A stretch of 64,000 nt of DNA from Gracilariopsis chorda (Eukaryota > Rhodophyta > Florideophyceae > Gracilariales > Gracilariaceae): contig NBIV01000033.1 in assembly GCA_003194525.1 (NCBI GenBank), forward strand, positions 62,001 through 126,000. Reading direction: 5' to 3'. The notes beneath the pieces are model-generated. The model searched no databases and had not been told where the DNA came from. It saw only the letters and a list, made by a program, of their open reading frames with translations. This document shows, one piece after another, positions 21,600 through 30,855 of this stretch. Position 1 is the stretch's first letter. Each line of letters starts with the position of its first letter. Both the position numbers and the translations under genes were made by a program.

Positions 21600-22699
21600 G
21601 GTGGGCAGGTATGTAGTATGTAGCCTGCGGCGAAAACCGCAAGACGGGGCAGGTCTTTGCAAAGAAGACGAGTATTCACTGAGGTGGGAAGGCGGGAATG
21701 CGCAAGGAAAAGGTTGGAGAGACTCGGGCGAGAAGCTTAGCGCTCAAGAGCCACGACCATTATACGCAGCGAGCTTTCAATTAGACGGGGAACAGGGAGG
21801 GAAAGTAAGGGCAGCAAATTGCCTGAGAGGGGGCACTACCCGATTAACGTGAGCTGAACGGGCGACATAATTACAGACGGGAGCCGCGAGTCGGCACGGT
21901 TCGGCGGAAGTGCGCGCGCGTTTTGATTGTAATTGAAGGCGTTGTAGCCGCTTTGAGATGGCTATGCGCCGTGCGGACGGAGAGCGACGTGGGCGTGACG
22001 GGGCAGTGGCGGCGCGTTGCAATTTGGTGTCCGCCGCGCGGTGGACGATGCGACGGGGGTGGATGCGGTAGAACTCCTACTGCAGAACTTCTGCCGTAGA
22101 AGTGCGCCTGCAATTATCGCGCCGCATGGGGGGGCGCTGCTCCGGTTTCCGTTTGCGTACGCTTGTCGCGTTGGCGGGAGCAGCACGTCGCAATGCGACT
22201 TTCTTCGAATTGGACCGTGACGAAGACCTGCCATTGGCGGGGTTGTAAGTCTTGTTCTACTACCGGTACGTGCTTCCAGTGTTGCTACGCCGAACTGGAT
22301 AGGGGATGGAAATCATGGGAGTCCCGAAGTCCTCATCATGATGGCAGGGTTAGCAATCTATCCCTTTACCTTGTATCGTGTACAGGTTTCTACTGTGGAT
22401 ACAACGGAGGATCTACAATGCTTTATACCCATCGCAGATACATACCTTCGTAAGTGCGCAGAATCAATACACAGTGCATCCTGTACTGTATCCAGCCTTG
22501 TGTTGCGCCGTAGGGTTTGTTGCTCACTTTCAGTCGACAAGATAGCAGCAACTTCTCTAAGTCTACAAGAGCTTTCTCAAACGATATTCGTAACCAAGCT
22601 CGATGATCGAGTAGTCTTCCTGACTCTTATCGGCTGTTTATTCACAGTGGAACCGAGGCCAAAGACCACCGAACGCCCAATCTGAACCACCATCACGCC
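21600..22699. other. divergent promoter region between membrane protein and NAA30
   Basis: About 1.1 kb shared upstream region. The first half (21.8-22.2 kb) is GC-rich. A frame at 22338-22685 (115 aa, ATG start) is open and of plausible composition but has no recognised family. It ends 14 bases before the NAA30 start codon. It is left as an uncertain frame, possibly a small gene or an upstream reading frame. Confidence 0.4.
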
Positions 22700-23387
22700 A
22701 TGCAAGACGCAAGCCAAGTCCATATAATACCGTAAGTTCTTACAACATGTATGCTGCACGCCTCAACTGACAAATTCTCACCACGGCATCCACTACCCGC
22801 TCGAATAGATATCGCGATGAAAACCATTTAGCTCTCATCCAACCCTTGATCGACAAGGATCTTTCCGAACCCTATTCAATCTTCACGTACCGCTACTTCA
22901 TATCCCAATGGCCCCATCTCTGCTTCCTCGCAATGAACAAGGAACAATGTGTCGGAGCAGTAGTCTGCAAACTAGTAAGCAACACCTCCACACAATCCAT
23001 GCAACCCGGAAACACCAAACCATCAAGAGCACTTACAATTTCACATGCATCGTCCACCCCCATCAATTCCAGGAGTCTCACAAGCACTACATCATGCGCG
23101 GTTACATTGCAATGCTAGTCGTGCGGCACGACTGTCGTAAACTTGGCTTGGGATCAAAACTAGTCTCAACCGCCATCGAAGCAATGATAGCGTCCGGCTG
23201 TCACGAGGTTACGCTAGAAGCAGAAGTTACCAATATAGCCGCCTTACGATTATACCAGAATCTGGGTTTCATAAGAGACAAACGTCTGGAAAAGTATTAT
23301 CTCAACGGCAATGATGCCTTCCGTCTAAAACTCAGGCTGCAGTCTACACCAAAACTCCGTAACCTTAACTACCAAGGGTATATCTAA
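22700..23387 (+). CDS. NAA30: N-alpha-acetyltransferase NAA30/MAK3, NatC catalytic subunit, three exons
   Basis: Exons 22700-22731, 22809-22974 and 23073-23387 encode 170 aa. Intron 1 (77 bases, GTAAGT...AATAG) and intron 2 (98 bases, GTAAGC...TCCAG) are placed by homology: joined, they give [20 protein letters not shown], then [13 protein letters not shown] and [19 protein letters not shown], matching yeast Mak3 and animal NAA30 throughout. The GNAT acetyl-CoA loop is RKLGLGSKL, and the C-terminal [20 protein letters not shown] with DAFRLKL is diagnostic of this subunit. NatC acetylates N-termini such as Met-Leu, Met-Ile and Met-Phe on ribosome-bound chains. The protein is short and lacks the long N-terminal extension of animal forms, as in yeast. 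It ends 102 bases from the convergent Tudor-SN stop. Confidence 0.9.
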
Positions 23388-23489
23388 ACTTATTTGCGGC
23401 ATGCTCACAAACAACTCTTCTACGATTCACATTTATGTTCGCTGCAATCTGCTCTTTGTCAAACCTCTGTAATACTACAAACAAGTCAC

Positions 23490-26267
23490 TCAGTTATCTT
23501 CGTCAAAGTCAGATTCATATGCCTCTCCGTAATTCCACAGGTACGCGCGAGAGTCAATCCCCACTTGTTCGAACGGACGAAGCTGGTTAAATGCGGCTTT
23601 GGATGCTCGGTCGCGTTTTCTGATAATGCGAGCCAATCCGGCCTTCAGAATTTCTTCTCTCACGCTCACTGATCCTACTCGCGCATCCGACCCCCCCGGA
23701 GTCGGTACCAGTATGTCTCCGATCGCTTTGGCGGGCCCGTCCATCGAATAAACCGACACATTCACCTCCTTGCCATATATCATATCCCGCAAAAACTCGC
23801 CAGCCGGGATACCGCAAGCGTCATCTGCATCTGGGACAACCACGTTTCCCAGTGCAACCTCAACGGCGATCGGAGCTGCGCTAGCAAGCCCTCCCGCTGT
23901 GTTGAAGCTTCGAACGTCGCCGATTGTCACCCGGCCCTCGTTTCCGTAATCAACGAAGCGCACATCAATCTCTCCTGTCTTGTGGATGTACAAGACACGC
24001 GCTCGATACCAGCATTGATCAGCGCTGAACTTTGCTGCTACTATCTGTCCCTGCCGGAGGGTTGCGATAGGCGCAGCAGTTTTGCTCTCCAACGACATCG
24101 ACTTCAATCCAGATTCGATTGTGGACAACGCGGACTTGCTTGTATCGCGATTCTGTACATATATCTTCCCACCAAATCCAATTTCGCACACGACACCAAT
24201 GAAGTTCTTCGCCGCCGATTTCTTCTGCTCAGCTGCAGCCAGCTCAGCTTCACTCTGTTCCACGTAATCTCTCCACAGTCCTTTCTTTGCTTCCCTGGCG
24301 CGCTTTTCAATGGTGCCGTACACGTTACCAAACGGATCTCTGGACGGGTCAAATGAAGGATGAATGTAGCCGTGTCCATGTTCAAGAAGAAGAGACGAGA
24401 CGTCGGTCTTCTCACCCGATGGGCTAATCAGCTGCATGTTTCCGATAAACGCTCCAACTCTATCCACATTAACTACTTCTACTTCAACATCGCGTTGCAT
24501 TATGTGATCTCTTGCAAAGTCCAAAGCCTCGTCTCCGTGTGGTTCACCGGCAACCTCTTCTGTCACTGAACCATCCGGAGCGTATGATCTTCTCGTTGGC
24601 TGTGGGCATCGTACTGCCCTCAATGCCAAAGTGATCAACATGGATTCAGAAGATAGGAACACGCGGAACCGAGATGCATTAGATACATATTCTACGAGTC
24701 CACGATAGGGCCCATTGCGTTGTAAGCCGGACAACACATCTCGAGACCTTTTCTTGGCATCCTGTCCAGTTAGATTGTTAATTCTTCTAGTTACGTTTTC
24801 GTTATTGCTGTGAATACCTCTCTTGGCTTCAACAGCAGCCTTTTGGCGTTCAAGGTATTCCTCATAGTTAGCGGCACGATCCTCTTCTCCGCGATGCCGC
24901 ACAACTGCGAGCAAGCCCGCGGAGATGAGAGGCAGTGCGACATCAGTGTTCTTCTGGTCTCCTTCCCTTCCGACTGTGGCAAAGTGCATGGTCTCTTTTC
25001 TCAGAGATTCGTCAGACGGTGCGCGAGTGTATTCAATTTTCACTGTGACCCTCTTTCCGATTAATTTCTTCCTGAGAGCATCACGTGCCTCCGAGGCGGG
25101 CCCTACAGTTACGGTTGACTTATCCCTGGCACCTCGTTCCAGGCGGTTGGCTCTCACGGATGCCAGTGAGATTCTGCGGAGCTTGCCGGTATTATCGTCC
25201 CTAACAACAATCATATCTCCGCTAACAATTTCCACGCACGTGCCGTTGAACAATTCTGAATTGACAGTAGGGCGTTTAAATCCTTTCCAAACACCTACCT
25301 GTCGATCCATTGCCGATCTCTCAGCTGCACGGAGAGCTGGGGCTTTGGCGGACAGGTCAATGCTCCAACTGACAGTCTTAGCGAAACCAGCACGAAGCAG
25401 CTCTTCACCGATGTAGAGCTTTGCATTCGGATCTTCGATAGTAGCAAACAAGATGCCGTTGCGATCTACACCCTCAGTAGAGATAACAACATCGCGATGA
25501 AGGAGTCGGACTTCTGTAAGGAATCTGGCATTAACTGCAAATGGCATTGGGGTGGATTGGGAGGAAGGGTTTTCAGGATCAGCTCTTCTGAAGCCTGGGC
25601 ACTGCACACCGGAGAAGCACATGGTGACAAGGCGATCACCAATATCAGCCTCGGAAGCACAAGGAACGTTCTTCAAAAGCACTTTAAGTGCCGAGCCATT
25701 TGCAACATACTCAACAATACCCTGCACGTGGCGACCGCGGAGGCTTGTGACAAGTTGTTCGCCGTCCAAAAGCGGGGCATTAGGCTGTGGCACACGACGA
25801 GAAATCGGAGCTGATCCGCCAGCATGGAGGCCAATTGAGTTGGCGGCAGCCTTATCCTCAGCGGCCAAAAGGGCTTCAAACTCTGGGGAGCAATCGCCAC
25901 TATCGTTGAGCGGGCGTTTGACGCGGGCCATTCCGGCGGCCGCGACGTCGAGGTTGATGCTGCCGCCCTCGGCCAGGAAAACGGTAGCGAAGATACGGTT
26001 GAGCGACTGGACGCGGTAATCAATGCGGAATGTGACCACCTTGCCGATGAGCTTCTGGCGCAGGTATTCGCGGCTGGCCCAGGCGTACGGCTCATCAGAG
26101 ACGGCATCACGGGAAAGCAGGGGAGCCTTGAGACTGGAGAGAGTGAGACGCATCTCAGGGGGAGGCCCGTTTACGGGGGCGGCTTGTTTCATGAGGAGGA
26201 GAGTGTCCCCGGAAGGCACGGCTTTGACAAGGCCGGAAAGCGGGGTGGTGGAGGGAATGGCAACCAT
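23490..26267 (-). CDS. SND1: Tudor-SN (staphylococcal nuclease and tudor domain protein)
   Basis: A single-exon 925-aa protein of the usual size for the family (about 900-990 aa). Four staphylococcal-nuclease-like OB folds occupy roughly residues 5-150, 170-315, 325-490 and 515-665. The tudor domain (about 715-790) shows FSADQCWYRARV and VRFVDYGNEG, with the aromatic-cage residues that bind symmetrically dimethylated Arg. A truncated fifth nuclease fold closes the protein. The family acts in cytoplasmic RNA granules, mRNA stability, splicing and transcription co-activation. The start MVAIPSTTPLSGLVKAVPSGD places the first nuclease strand (VKAVPSGDTLLL) right at the N-terminus, as in plant and animal homologues. 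The gene converges on NAA30. Confidence 0.94.
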   Translation of the reverse strand: MVAIPSTTPLSGLVKAVPSGDTLLLMKQAAPVNGPPPEMRLTLSSLKAPLLSRDAVSDEPYAWASREYLRQKLIGKVVTFRIDYRVQSLNRIFATVFLAEGGSINLDVAAAGMARVKRPLNDSGDCSPEFEALLAAEDKAAANSIGLHAGGSAPISRRVPQPNAPLLDGEQLVTSLRGRHVQGIVEYVANGSALKVLLKNVPCASEADIGDRLVTMCFSGVQCPGFRRADPENPSSQSTPMPFAVNARFLTEVRLLHRDVVISTEGVDRNGILFATIEDPNAKLYIGEELLRAGFAKTVSWSIDLSAKAPALRAAERSAMDRQVGVWKGFKRPTVNSELFNGTCVEIVSGDMIVVRDDNTGKLRRISLASVRANRLERGARDKSTVTVGPASEARDALRKKLIGKRVTVKIEYTRAPSDESLRKETMHFATVGREGDQKNTDVALPLISAGLLAVVRHRGEEDRAANYEEYLERQKAAVEAKRGIHSNNENVTRRINNLTGQDAKKRSRDVLSGLQRNGPYRGLVEYVSNASRFRVFLSSESMLITLALRAVRCPQPTRRSYAPDGSVTEEVAGEPHGDEALDFARDHIMQRDVEVEVVNVDRVGAFIGNMQLISPSGEKTDVSSLLLEHGHGYIHPSFDPSRDPFGNVYGTIEKRAREAKKGLWRDYVEQSEAELAAAEQKKSAAKNFIGVVCEIGFGGKIYVQNRDTSKSALSTIESGLKSMSLESKTAAPIATLRQGQIVAAKFSADQCWYRARVLYIHKTGEIDVRFVDYGNEGRVTIGDVRSFNTAGGLASAAPIAVEVALGNVVVPDADDACGIPAGEFLRDMIYGKEVNVSVYSMDGPAKAIGDILVPTPGGSDARVGSVSVREEILKAGLARIIRKRDRASKAAFNQLRPFEQVGIDSRAYLWNYGEAYESDFDEDN

Positions 26268-27263
26268 GTTTAGATCGTTAGAGGGAGGTGAGTAGGAAAG
26301 GTCGGATCAAGAAGCGACGTAAGGAGAGGTTGATCGGCAACGAAGCACAAGAGGTTCGGTAGGGGAGAGTGTGGAATGACAGGGGAGGGTTACAAGGCTT
26401 AAGAAAAGGTCTCAGGAGTAGCGAAGGACGGTGTCTTATACGAGAGCGAGGCAGTGTTGGATGAGTGCACAGGATCGGAAACGGAGCAGAGCCGTCGAGG
26501 CGCTGCCGATGGAGATGGCGTGTATAGGCATGCACTTTGGCAACGACTGCAGCGCTCCAAAGCTGCGCTGCCGACGTTGATTGACATCGGGTCAGCTGCA
26601 GCTCGCGCATACGTCACACACCTTTTGATACCCAATCAGCGAAGGCCATGTCGCTTACACCGTCACCACGTGTACGTGCACGTAGCAGGGGGTTTGTCAG
26701 TTCACGTGAGCACGTCCAAAGTTTGGACTCCAAACGTGCACGGATTGAAATTTTAATCGTTTTTAAAAAAACGGCTGTACTTTTGGTTCCGCTGTAGCCT
26801 CCGGGAGAGAGTACGAGCGGAGCGTTACAATAGTAACTCCACAAACTTTGTACTACAAAGGTACCGGACAGTTATCTTCTCTTGGAGCGTGCTATCAAAT
26901 CTGCGCACCATCCCGCCTTGACAGAAAAGCACAAAGGGTATGAGCGTTGGGGGACAGAGCTGCACAGGCGTTGTGTCTTGGTTAACCCTGCACTGGGATG
27001 TGAGTCTCTCGCGTCGGACATATGATTAGGAAATAAGCGCCGCATTCCCCGCAGACAACAGCTGCACAAAGCATTGCTATACTGTACCAGCCTCTTGTGG
27101 TACTACCACGTCGTCCTACTCCCTCGTGTGATGCAAAAACCGCACAGATCAGCATCATGGGCGTTCGAAAGTTGTTCGCGTTTGTAAGACGAGCGTCGAG
27201 AACACCGCGATACAACCCGTTTTGCTCTGACACAACCGCGCACAAGCCGCTGTTCAAAACACT
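26268..27263. other. intergenic region upstream of Tudor-SN, nothing recognised
   Basis: About 1 kb between two minus-strand genes. Tudor-SN promoter lies near 26268-26600. A T/A-rich patch (TTTTTAAAAAAACGG) at about 26760 is the only visible composition change. No RNA gene or credible frame was found. Confidence 0.45.
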
Positions 27264-28583
27264 TCACGGGTGTGTGCCCTTATTGCTTGACCGATGCGTT
27301 CGCGACTTTCGCAGTAGCAGTGCCATCAATCCACCAAACCGTGTCGGTTTCGTCCACCTCTCCTGATCATCTTCCACCGTCTTAGGCGAAGCTTGTTCCA
27401 CTTGCAAGTCCTTGAAGCCCGTTGGCGTTCGCGTGAACCGCTTCGTTCGTCTACGCTCCTGACTAGGCGCTGAGAGTCGTCGCACATGACTGCACCCGCT
27501 TCTGCGCAGCCCCTTCGACTCCAGCCCATCTCGTTTCCGATCCGATCTGGCATCCGCCTCCCCTCTTTCCTCGTCGCTAGTGATTCGCGTATGGTTTGAT
27601 GGATCCTCACTATCTTGCTTCGCATCTTGAACCCGCACTATCCGCGTGTTCATCAAAGCGCCAACGTCCACGTCGCTTCCATCTGTCTTTAGTTGCAAGT
27701 CCTTGCAAAGTCCATTACACTTGTGCTTAAAGAAAAACTCTTCCACGCCAGACATACCCAGATCAGTTATTCCATATGTGCCTCCGCCCACAGAGTGTAC
27801 GCAAGGGTCTGTCAACACGTAAGAATTTCCACTCCGCACACCCTGAATGTCGCTTACCATCAACAGCCCCCCAGAGTTAACCCACGACCAATGGGCAAAT
27901 GCTGCTGGAAAGTTTGCTCGCACCATCGAGTTATGACCTCCGTCGTTGTTCAGAAACTTTGTAAACCGCCCTTCTAGATACTCTTCAACTGTTCCCACAG
28001 CTCCTTGATACAGCACGGCATCCAGAGATAGTTTCTTAAACAAATGATGCAGCACCGCAAATCTATGTTGAGAGATGTGGTCAACCGCACATCCCCTTGT
28101 TAGAATCACCTTTTCGGCCGAAAGCACTTGAACGCTCTTGTTAGTTCCCAGCTTGTACCATTTCTCAAGCAAGTTTGAGGTGATGTCGTGCTTTCGCACC
28201 GTGTTGTTTGCTTCAAGGTCGCAAATGCGCGTGCGTTCAGCCAACGAGTACGAAAGAAAATCGGTCGTAGCCATCTGGAGTTTGACCACAACTGGAAGGA
28301 TACTCTTTAATGTGCCGCCATCCATACGCTCCAGCATGCGACCCTGAAACGCAAGTCTCTGACCGCCTGCCGAGAAAGGAAACACCTCAAACTGAACAAC
28401 ATACTGCGGTGATTCCAGCTCTGCCTCGCAGTAGAGCTCGAACAGGGGTTCCTGCAAAGTTCTTGTTATCATGCGATACCCATCGTTGATGATTTCCTTT
28501 TGCAAGTGAGCGGATGGAGGGTCTTCAAACGCTGGATTAACATCGGAAGATGACAATTCATGGACGCTTTCCGAAGGTTCCAT
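27264..28583 (-). CDS. alpha-type atypical protein kinase (MHCK/eEF2K family)
   Basis: A 439-aa protein. The alpha-kinase domain covers about residues 30-300. Landmarks are the nucleotide loop region PFSAGGQRLAFQGRM, the Lys strand VVVKLQM, a catalytic segment LLMVSDIQGVRSGNSYVLTDP, the YGITDLGMSG loop, and the zinc-binding end with the pattern FFFKHKCNGLC (His-Cys-Cys). This gives an atypical Ser/Thr kinase as in eEF2 kinase, myosin heavy chain kinases and TRPM6/7. No SEL1-like repeats (eEF2K), WD40 repeats (MHCK) or channel are attached. The C-terminal 140 residues are basic, Arg/Lys-rich and probably disordered. Substrate cannot be inferred. The ATG at 28583 is the first in frame; an upstream exon cannot be excluded because the N-terminus before the domain is short. 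Confidence 0.85.
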   Translation of the reverse strand: MEPSESVHELSSSDVNPAFEDPPSAHLQKEIINDGYRMITRTLQEPLFELYCEAELESPQYVVQFEVFPFSAGGQRLAFQGRMLERMDGGTLKSILPVVVKLQMATTDFLSYSLAERTRICDLEANNTVRKHDITSNLLEKWYKLGTNKSVQVLSAEKVILTRGCAVDHISQHRFAVLHHLFKKLSLDAVLYQGAVGTVEEYLEGRFTKFLNNDGGHNSMVRANFPAAFAHWSWVNSGGLLMVSDIQGVRSGNSYVLTDPCVHSVGGGTYGITDLGMSGVEEFFFKHKCNGLCKDLQLKTDGSDVDVGALMNTRIVRVQDAKQDSEDPSNHTRITSDEERGEADARSDRKRDGLESKGLRRSGCSHVRRLSAPSQERRRTKRFTRTPTGFKDLQVEQASPKTVEDDQERWTKPTRFGGLMALLLRKSRTHRSSNKGTHP

Positions 28584-29550
28584 GTCGCTCACAAGAGTGC
28601 CTCGAGAGCGTTATGTGTCTCTCAAAACTGGAAGTGTTAAGCAGCGCAAGTTGGAACTCATCTGAGAACCTATAGCTTGTTGCGAAAAAACGGTACCCAA
28701 ATGAAGCTTGACACGACTGGCATGGGGAGTGCGCGGAATCATAGTTAAACATGTAGTTCAATGGAGACGGGGAAGGACAGGGGTGGTTGTGTTATCGCAC
28801 CATCATAACTACGTCAGCTGTGTCCCGAAGCTGTCTCAAAGCGCGCAGTACTGGATTGTAATAAAAAAGACGCTGCTGGGGTGAGATGAGCTTAAGATGA
28901 CAATGGGGCCTTCGGAGATACGCCAAGTGAACGCAGCGAATGGCGCAGCGGGCATGGGCCCAGTGTTATGCCACCTTTTTTTTGGCACGGCGGGGGTTCG
29001 TGGAAGAAGCGGGGCGGATACACAGTAGCCCCGAATGCAGTGAGCTTTGTACGGGGATTGACACATTGGGGCGAGAGACATGGTGGTCGCGGCCGTGGGG
29101 TCGGATGGAAAAGTAGCGTGGAGGATGTGAGTGCGACATGGGGCTAGGGGTGGCGTGTGTCCAGCAGTGACGAAAGACGGCGAGAGCGAGAGCGTGAGTG
29201 ATCGGATGAGAGGTGTTTGGGATGGGTCGGGACGGAGGGCGGACAAGTCATGGGGATGTGGATGGCAGGGAGGAATTACGCAGTTTGTAGGACTGGGTAT
29301 GGCGTGCTCACGTTCGCAAGTTGAAGGTTTGGAGGTAGGTGAATTCAGTTGAAGACCCGACTGAGTGAGCGGTTTGAGGGGTACAAGAAGGGCGACGCTT
29401 CAGAAGCAAAGCAGAGATGCATGCGAGATAGTGAAGTGCATTACGTCAGACTTGTCGGGTGAGGGTGATATATAAAAGTGATACATAGTGGTCGGTTCAC
29501 AAAGTGGAGTGCGCTTTGTGGTTGCTAGAGTGCAAGAATATAGTGCAAGA
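28584..29550. other. divergent promoter region
   Basis: Lies between the alpha-kinase (-) and the glycine-rich unknown gene (+). From 28980 to about 29350 the plus strand is G-rich. A TATA-like element for the plus-strand gene lies at 29471. No other feature was recognised. Confidence 0.5.
29471..29477 (+). promoter_or_regulatory. TATA-box-like element
   Basis: TATAAAA, 80 bases before the ATG at 29551 and preceded by GGGTGATA. The spacing would give a 5' leader of about 50 bases if initiation occurs about 30 bases downstream. It is the clearest TATA element in the window. Confidence 0.55.
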
Positions 29551-30370
29551 ATGCAGGCGTTTTCTACGCGTGTGCAGCGAAACGCGGTCCCTCTCAAGCC
29601 TGTGGAGGTATCGGACCACTACGGGTTCAGAAGCGCTCTGTATGCCGTGAACGCGTTGCAGAAGCGGGTGGGAGAATCGGCGTACACGGAGCACGAAGCG
29701 CGTGTTGAAGTGGCCAACCTGATTCGAGACAGCAACGTGAGCAAGTTGTCGTTGCTGTTACGTCAGTGGTACTCGGAGAAAGTGGACGACAACACATTCG
29801 AGACAGTGGTCGCGGAGCTGGCAAACCGCATTCTAAGCAACGATGAAAGTCGATACAGCGACAGCGTGGTGAACAACATTGAGTGGAGCGCGATGGCAAC
29901 GTCGTTCAAGTGCTGCATCGCGGTGAAATTCGTGGGCGAGGGGTTTGCAAACGGGGGGGGGAGCGGGTGGAAGATAGCGGTGCCGACACCACAGATCTTC
30001 GGGATGGTGGACGCGTACGACGTGGACGAGGCGCAGTGCGTGTTTGTGGTGTGCCAGAAGGTGCGGGGCGTTTCGAAGTACGTGGCACTAATTCCCAGTT
30101 CGCAGCCGATTTTCAAGCCGGGGCGCGCGCTGGTGCGGAGCAAAGCGCAATACGAGGCGGCCGTTGCTGCAGGCGGTAACGAAGGTAAGATATTTACAAA
30201 TGCATTTTGTGTGGCGAGGCGCGCACGGCGCGGCGGCGAGGAGCATCAGCTGACGTGTTTGAAAATGCGCTGCAGCGACGGCGGAGACGAAGCAGCCTGC
30301 GCGCGAGCAGGTGAGCGAGGAGACGGAGCCGACGAGCAGCGCGGCGAGCAGCGCGGGGTCGGAGCCGGGA

Positions 30371-30423
<53 letters not shown>

Positions 30424-30655
30424 GGGCGCGCCGGAGTGGAGCGGGTACGGGATGATCGACGAGTCGGTGCTGCAGCAGGTGAACGAGTTCGCCGTGCTGG
30501 GCGCGCGGCTGGAGCCGGTGCCGCGCAAGGGCGGCGGCGGCGGCGGCGGCGCGGGCGCGCCGTCCGGCGTCATGTACGAGATGCGGCTGCTGTTCCAGAA
30601 GGCGTTCCCGGACGCCCCCACCCGCTCCGCCAACAAAGTCAACTTCCTGCATTGA
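29551..30655 (+). CDS. unknown protein with poly-Gly run, two exons
   Basis: Exons 29551-30184 and 30276-30655 encode 337 aa. The intron (91 bases) starts GTAAGA and ends CTGCAG, with a likely branch sequence GCTGACG. Splicing changes frame and joins GGNE to ATAETKQPAREQV, leading into an acidic linker, a run of about 16 Gly encoded by a GGC array, and a conserved-looking end (VMYEMRLLFQKAFPDAP). The N-terminal 210 residues look globular (HYGFRSALYAVNALQKRVGE, then FEGF-like and VAVPTPQIFGMVDAYDVDEAQCVFVV segments), but no family was recognised. The TATA element at 29471 supports the ATG at 29551 over upstream non-ATG codons. The 5-phosphatase starts 200 bases downstream. Confidence 0.6.
30371..30416 (+). 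repeat. GGC trinucleotide array
   Basis: About 15 consecutive GGC units inside the second exon of the preceding gene, coding poly-Gly. A second, shorter array (about six units) lies at about 30530-30550. The reverse strand reads as long false poly-Ala/Pro frames. Confidence 0.9.
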
Positions 30656-30732
30656 TGAAGCGCAAGTGCGCCGCCAAAAATAAAAAGCCACTGTGCGACC
30701 GAACGGCACCTAAAACATTACGTGTCGGTCCG

Positions 30733-30852
30733 CCACCCCACTCCACCCCCCCTCCCTCCCGTTCCTTTCTTCTTCCCTCTCCCCATCCCCTCCGCCTCCC
30801 CTCCCCTCCCCGCCCCTCCCCCTCCCTCTTCCGTCCCGTTCTGCCCCGCCCC
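30733..30852 (+). repeat. C-rich pyrimidine tract before the 5-phosphatase start
   Basis: About 120 bases that are almost only C and T, with runs of CCCCTCC and TTCTTCCC type, ending four bases before the ATG at 30856. It fills most of the 200-base spacer and would form the promoter or 5' leader. It parallels the poly-C tract before the importin gene. Confidence 0.8.
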
Positions 30853-30855
30853 GCC

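Noticed and set aside
30088-30709. Long minus-strand poly-Ala and poly-Pro frames
   Set aside because: They are the reverse reading of the GGC arrays in the plus-strand gene and have no independent domain.
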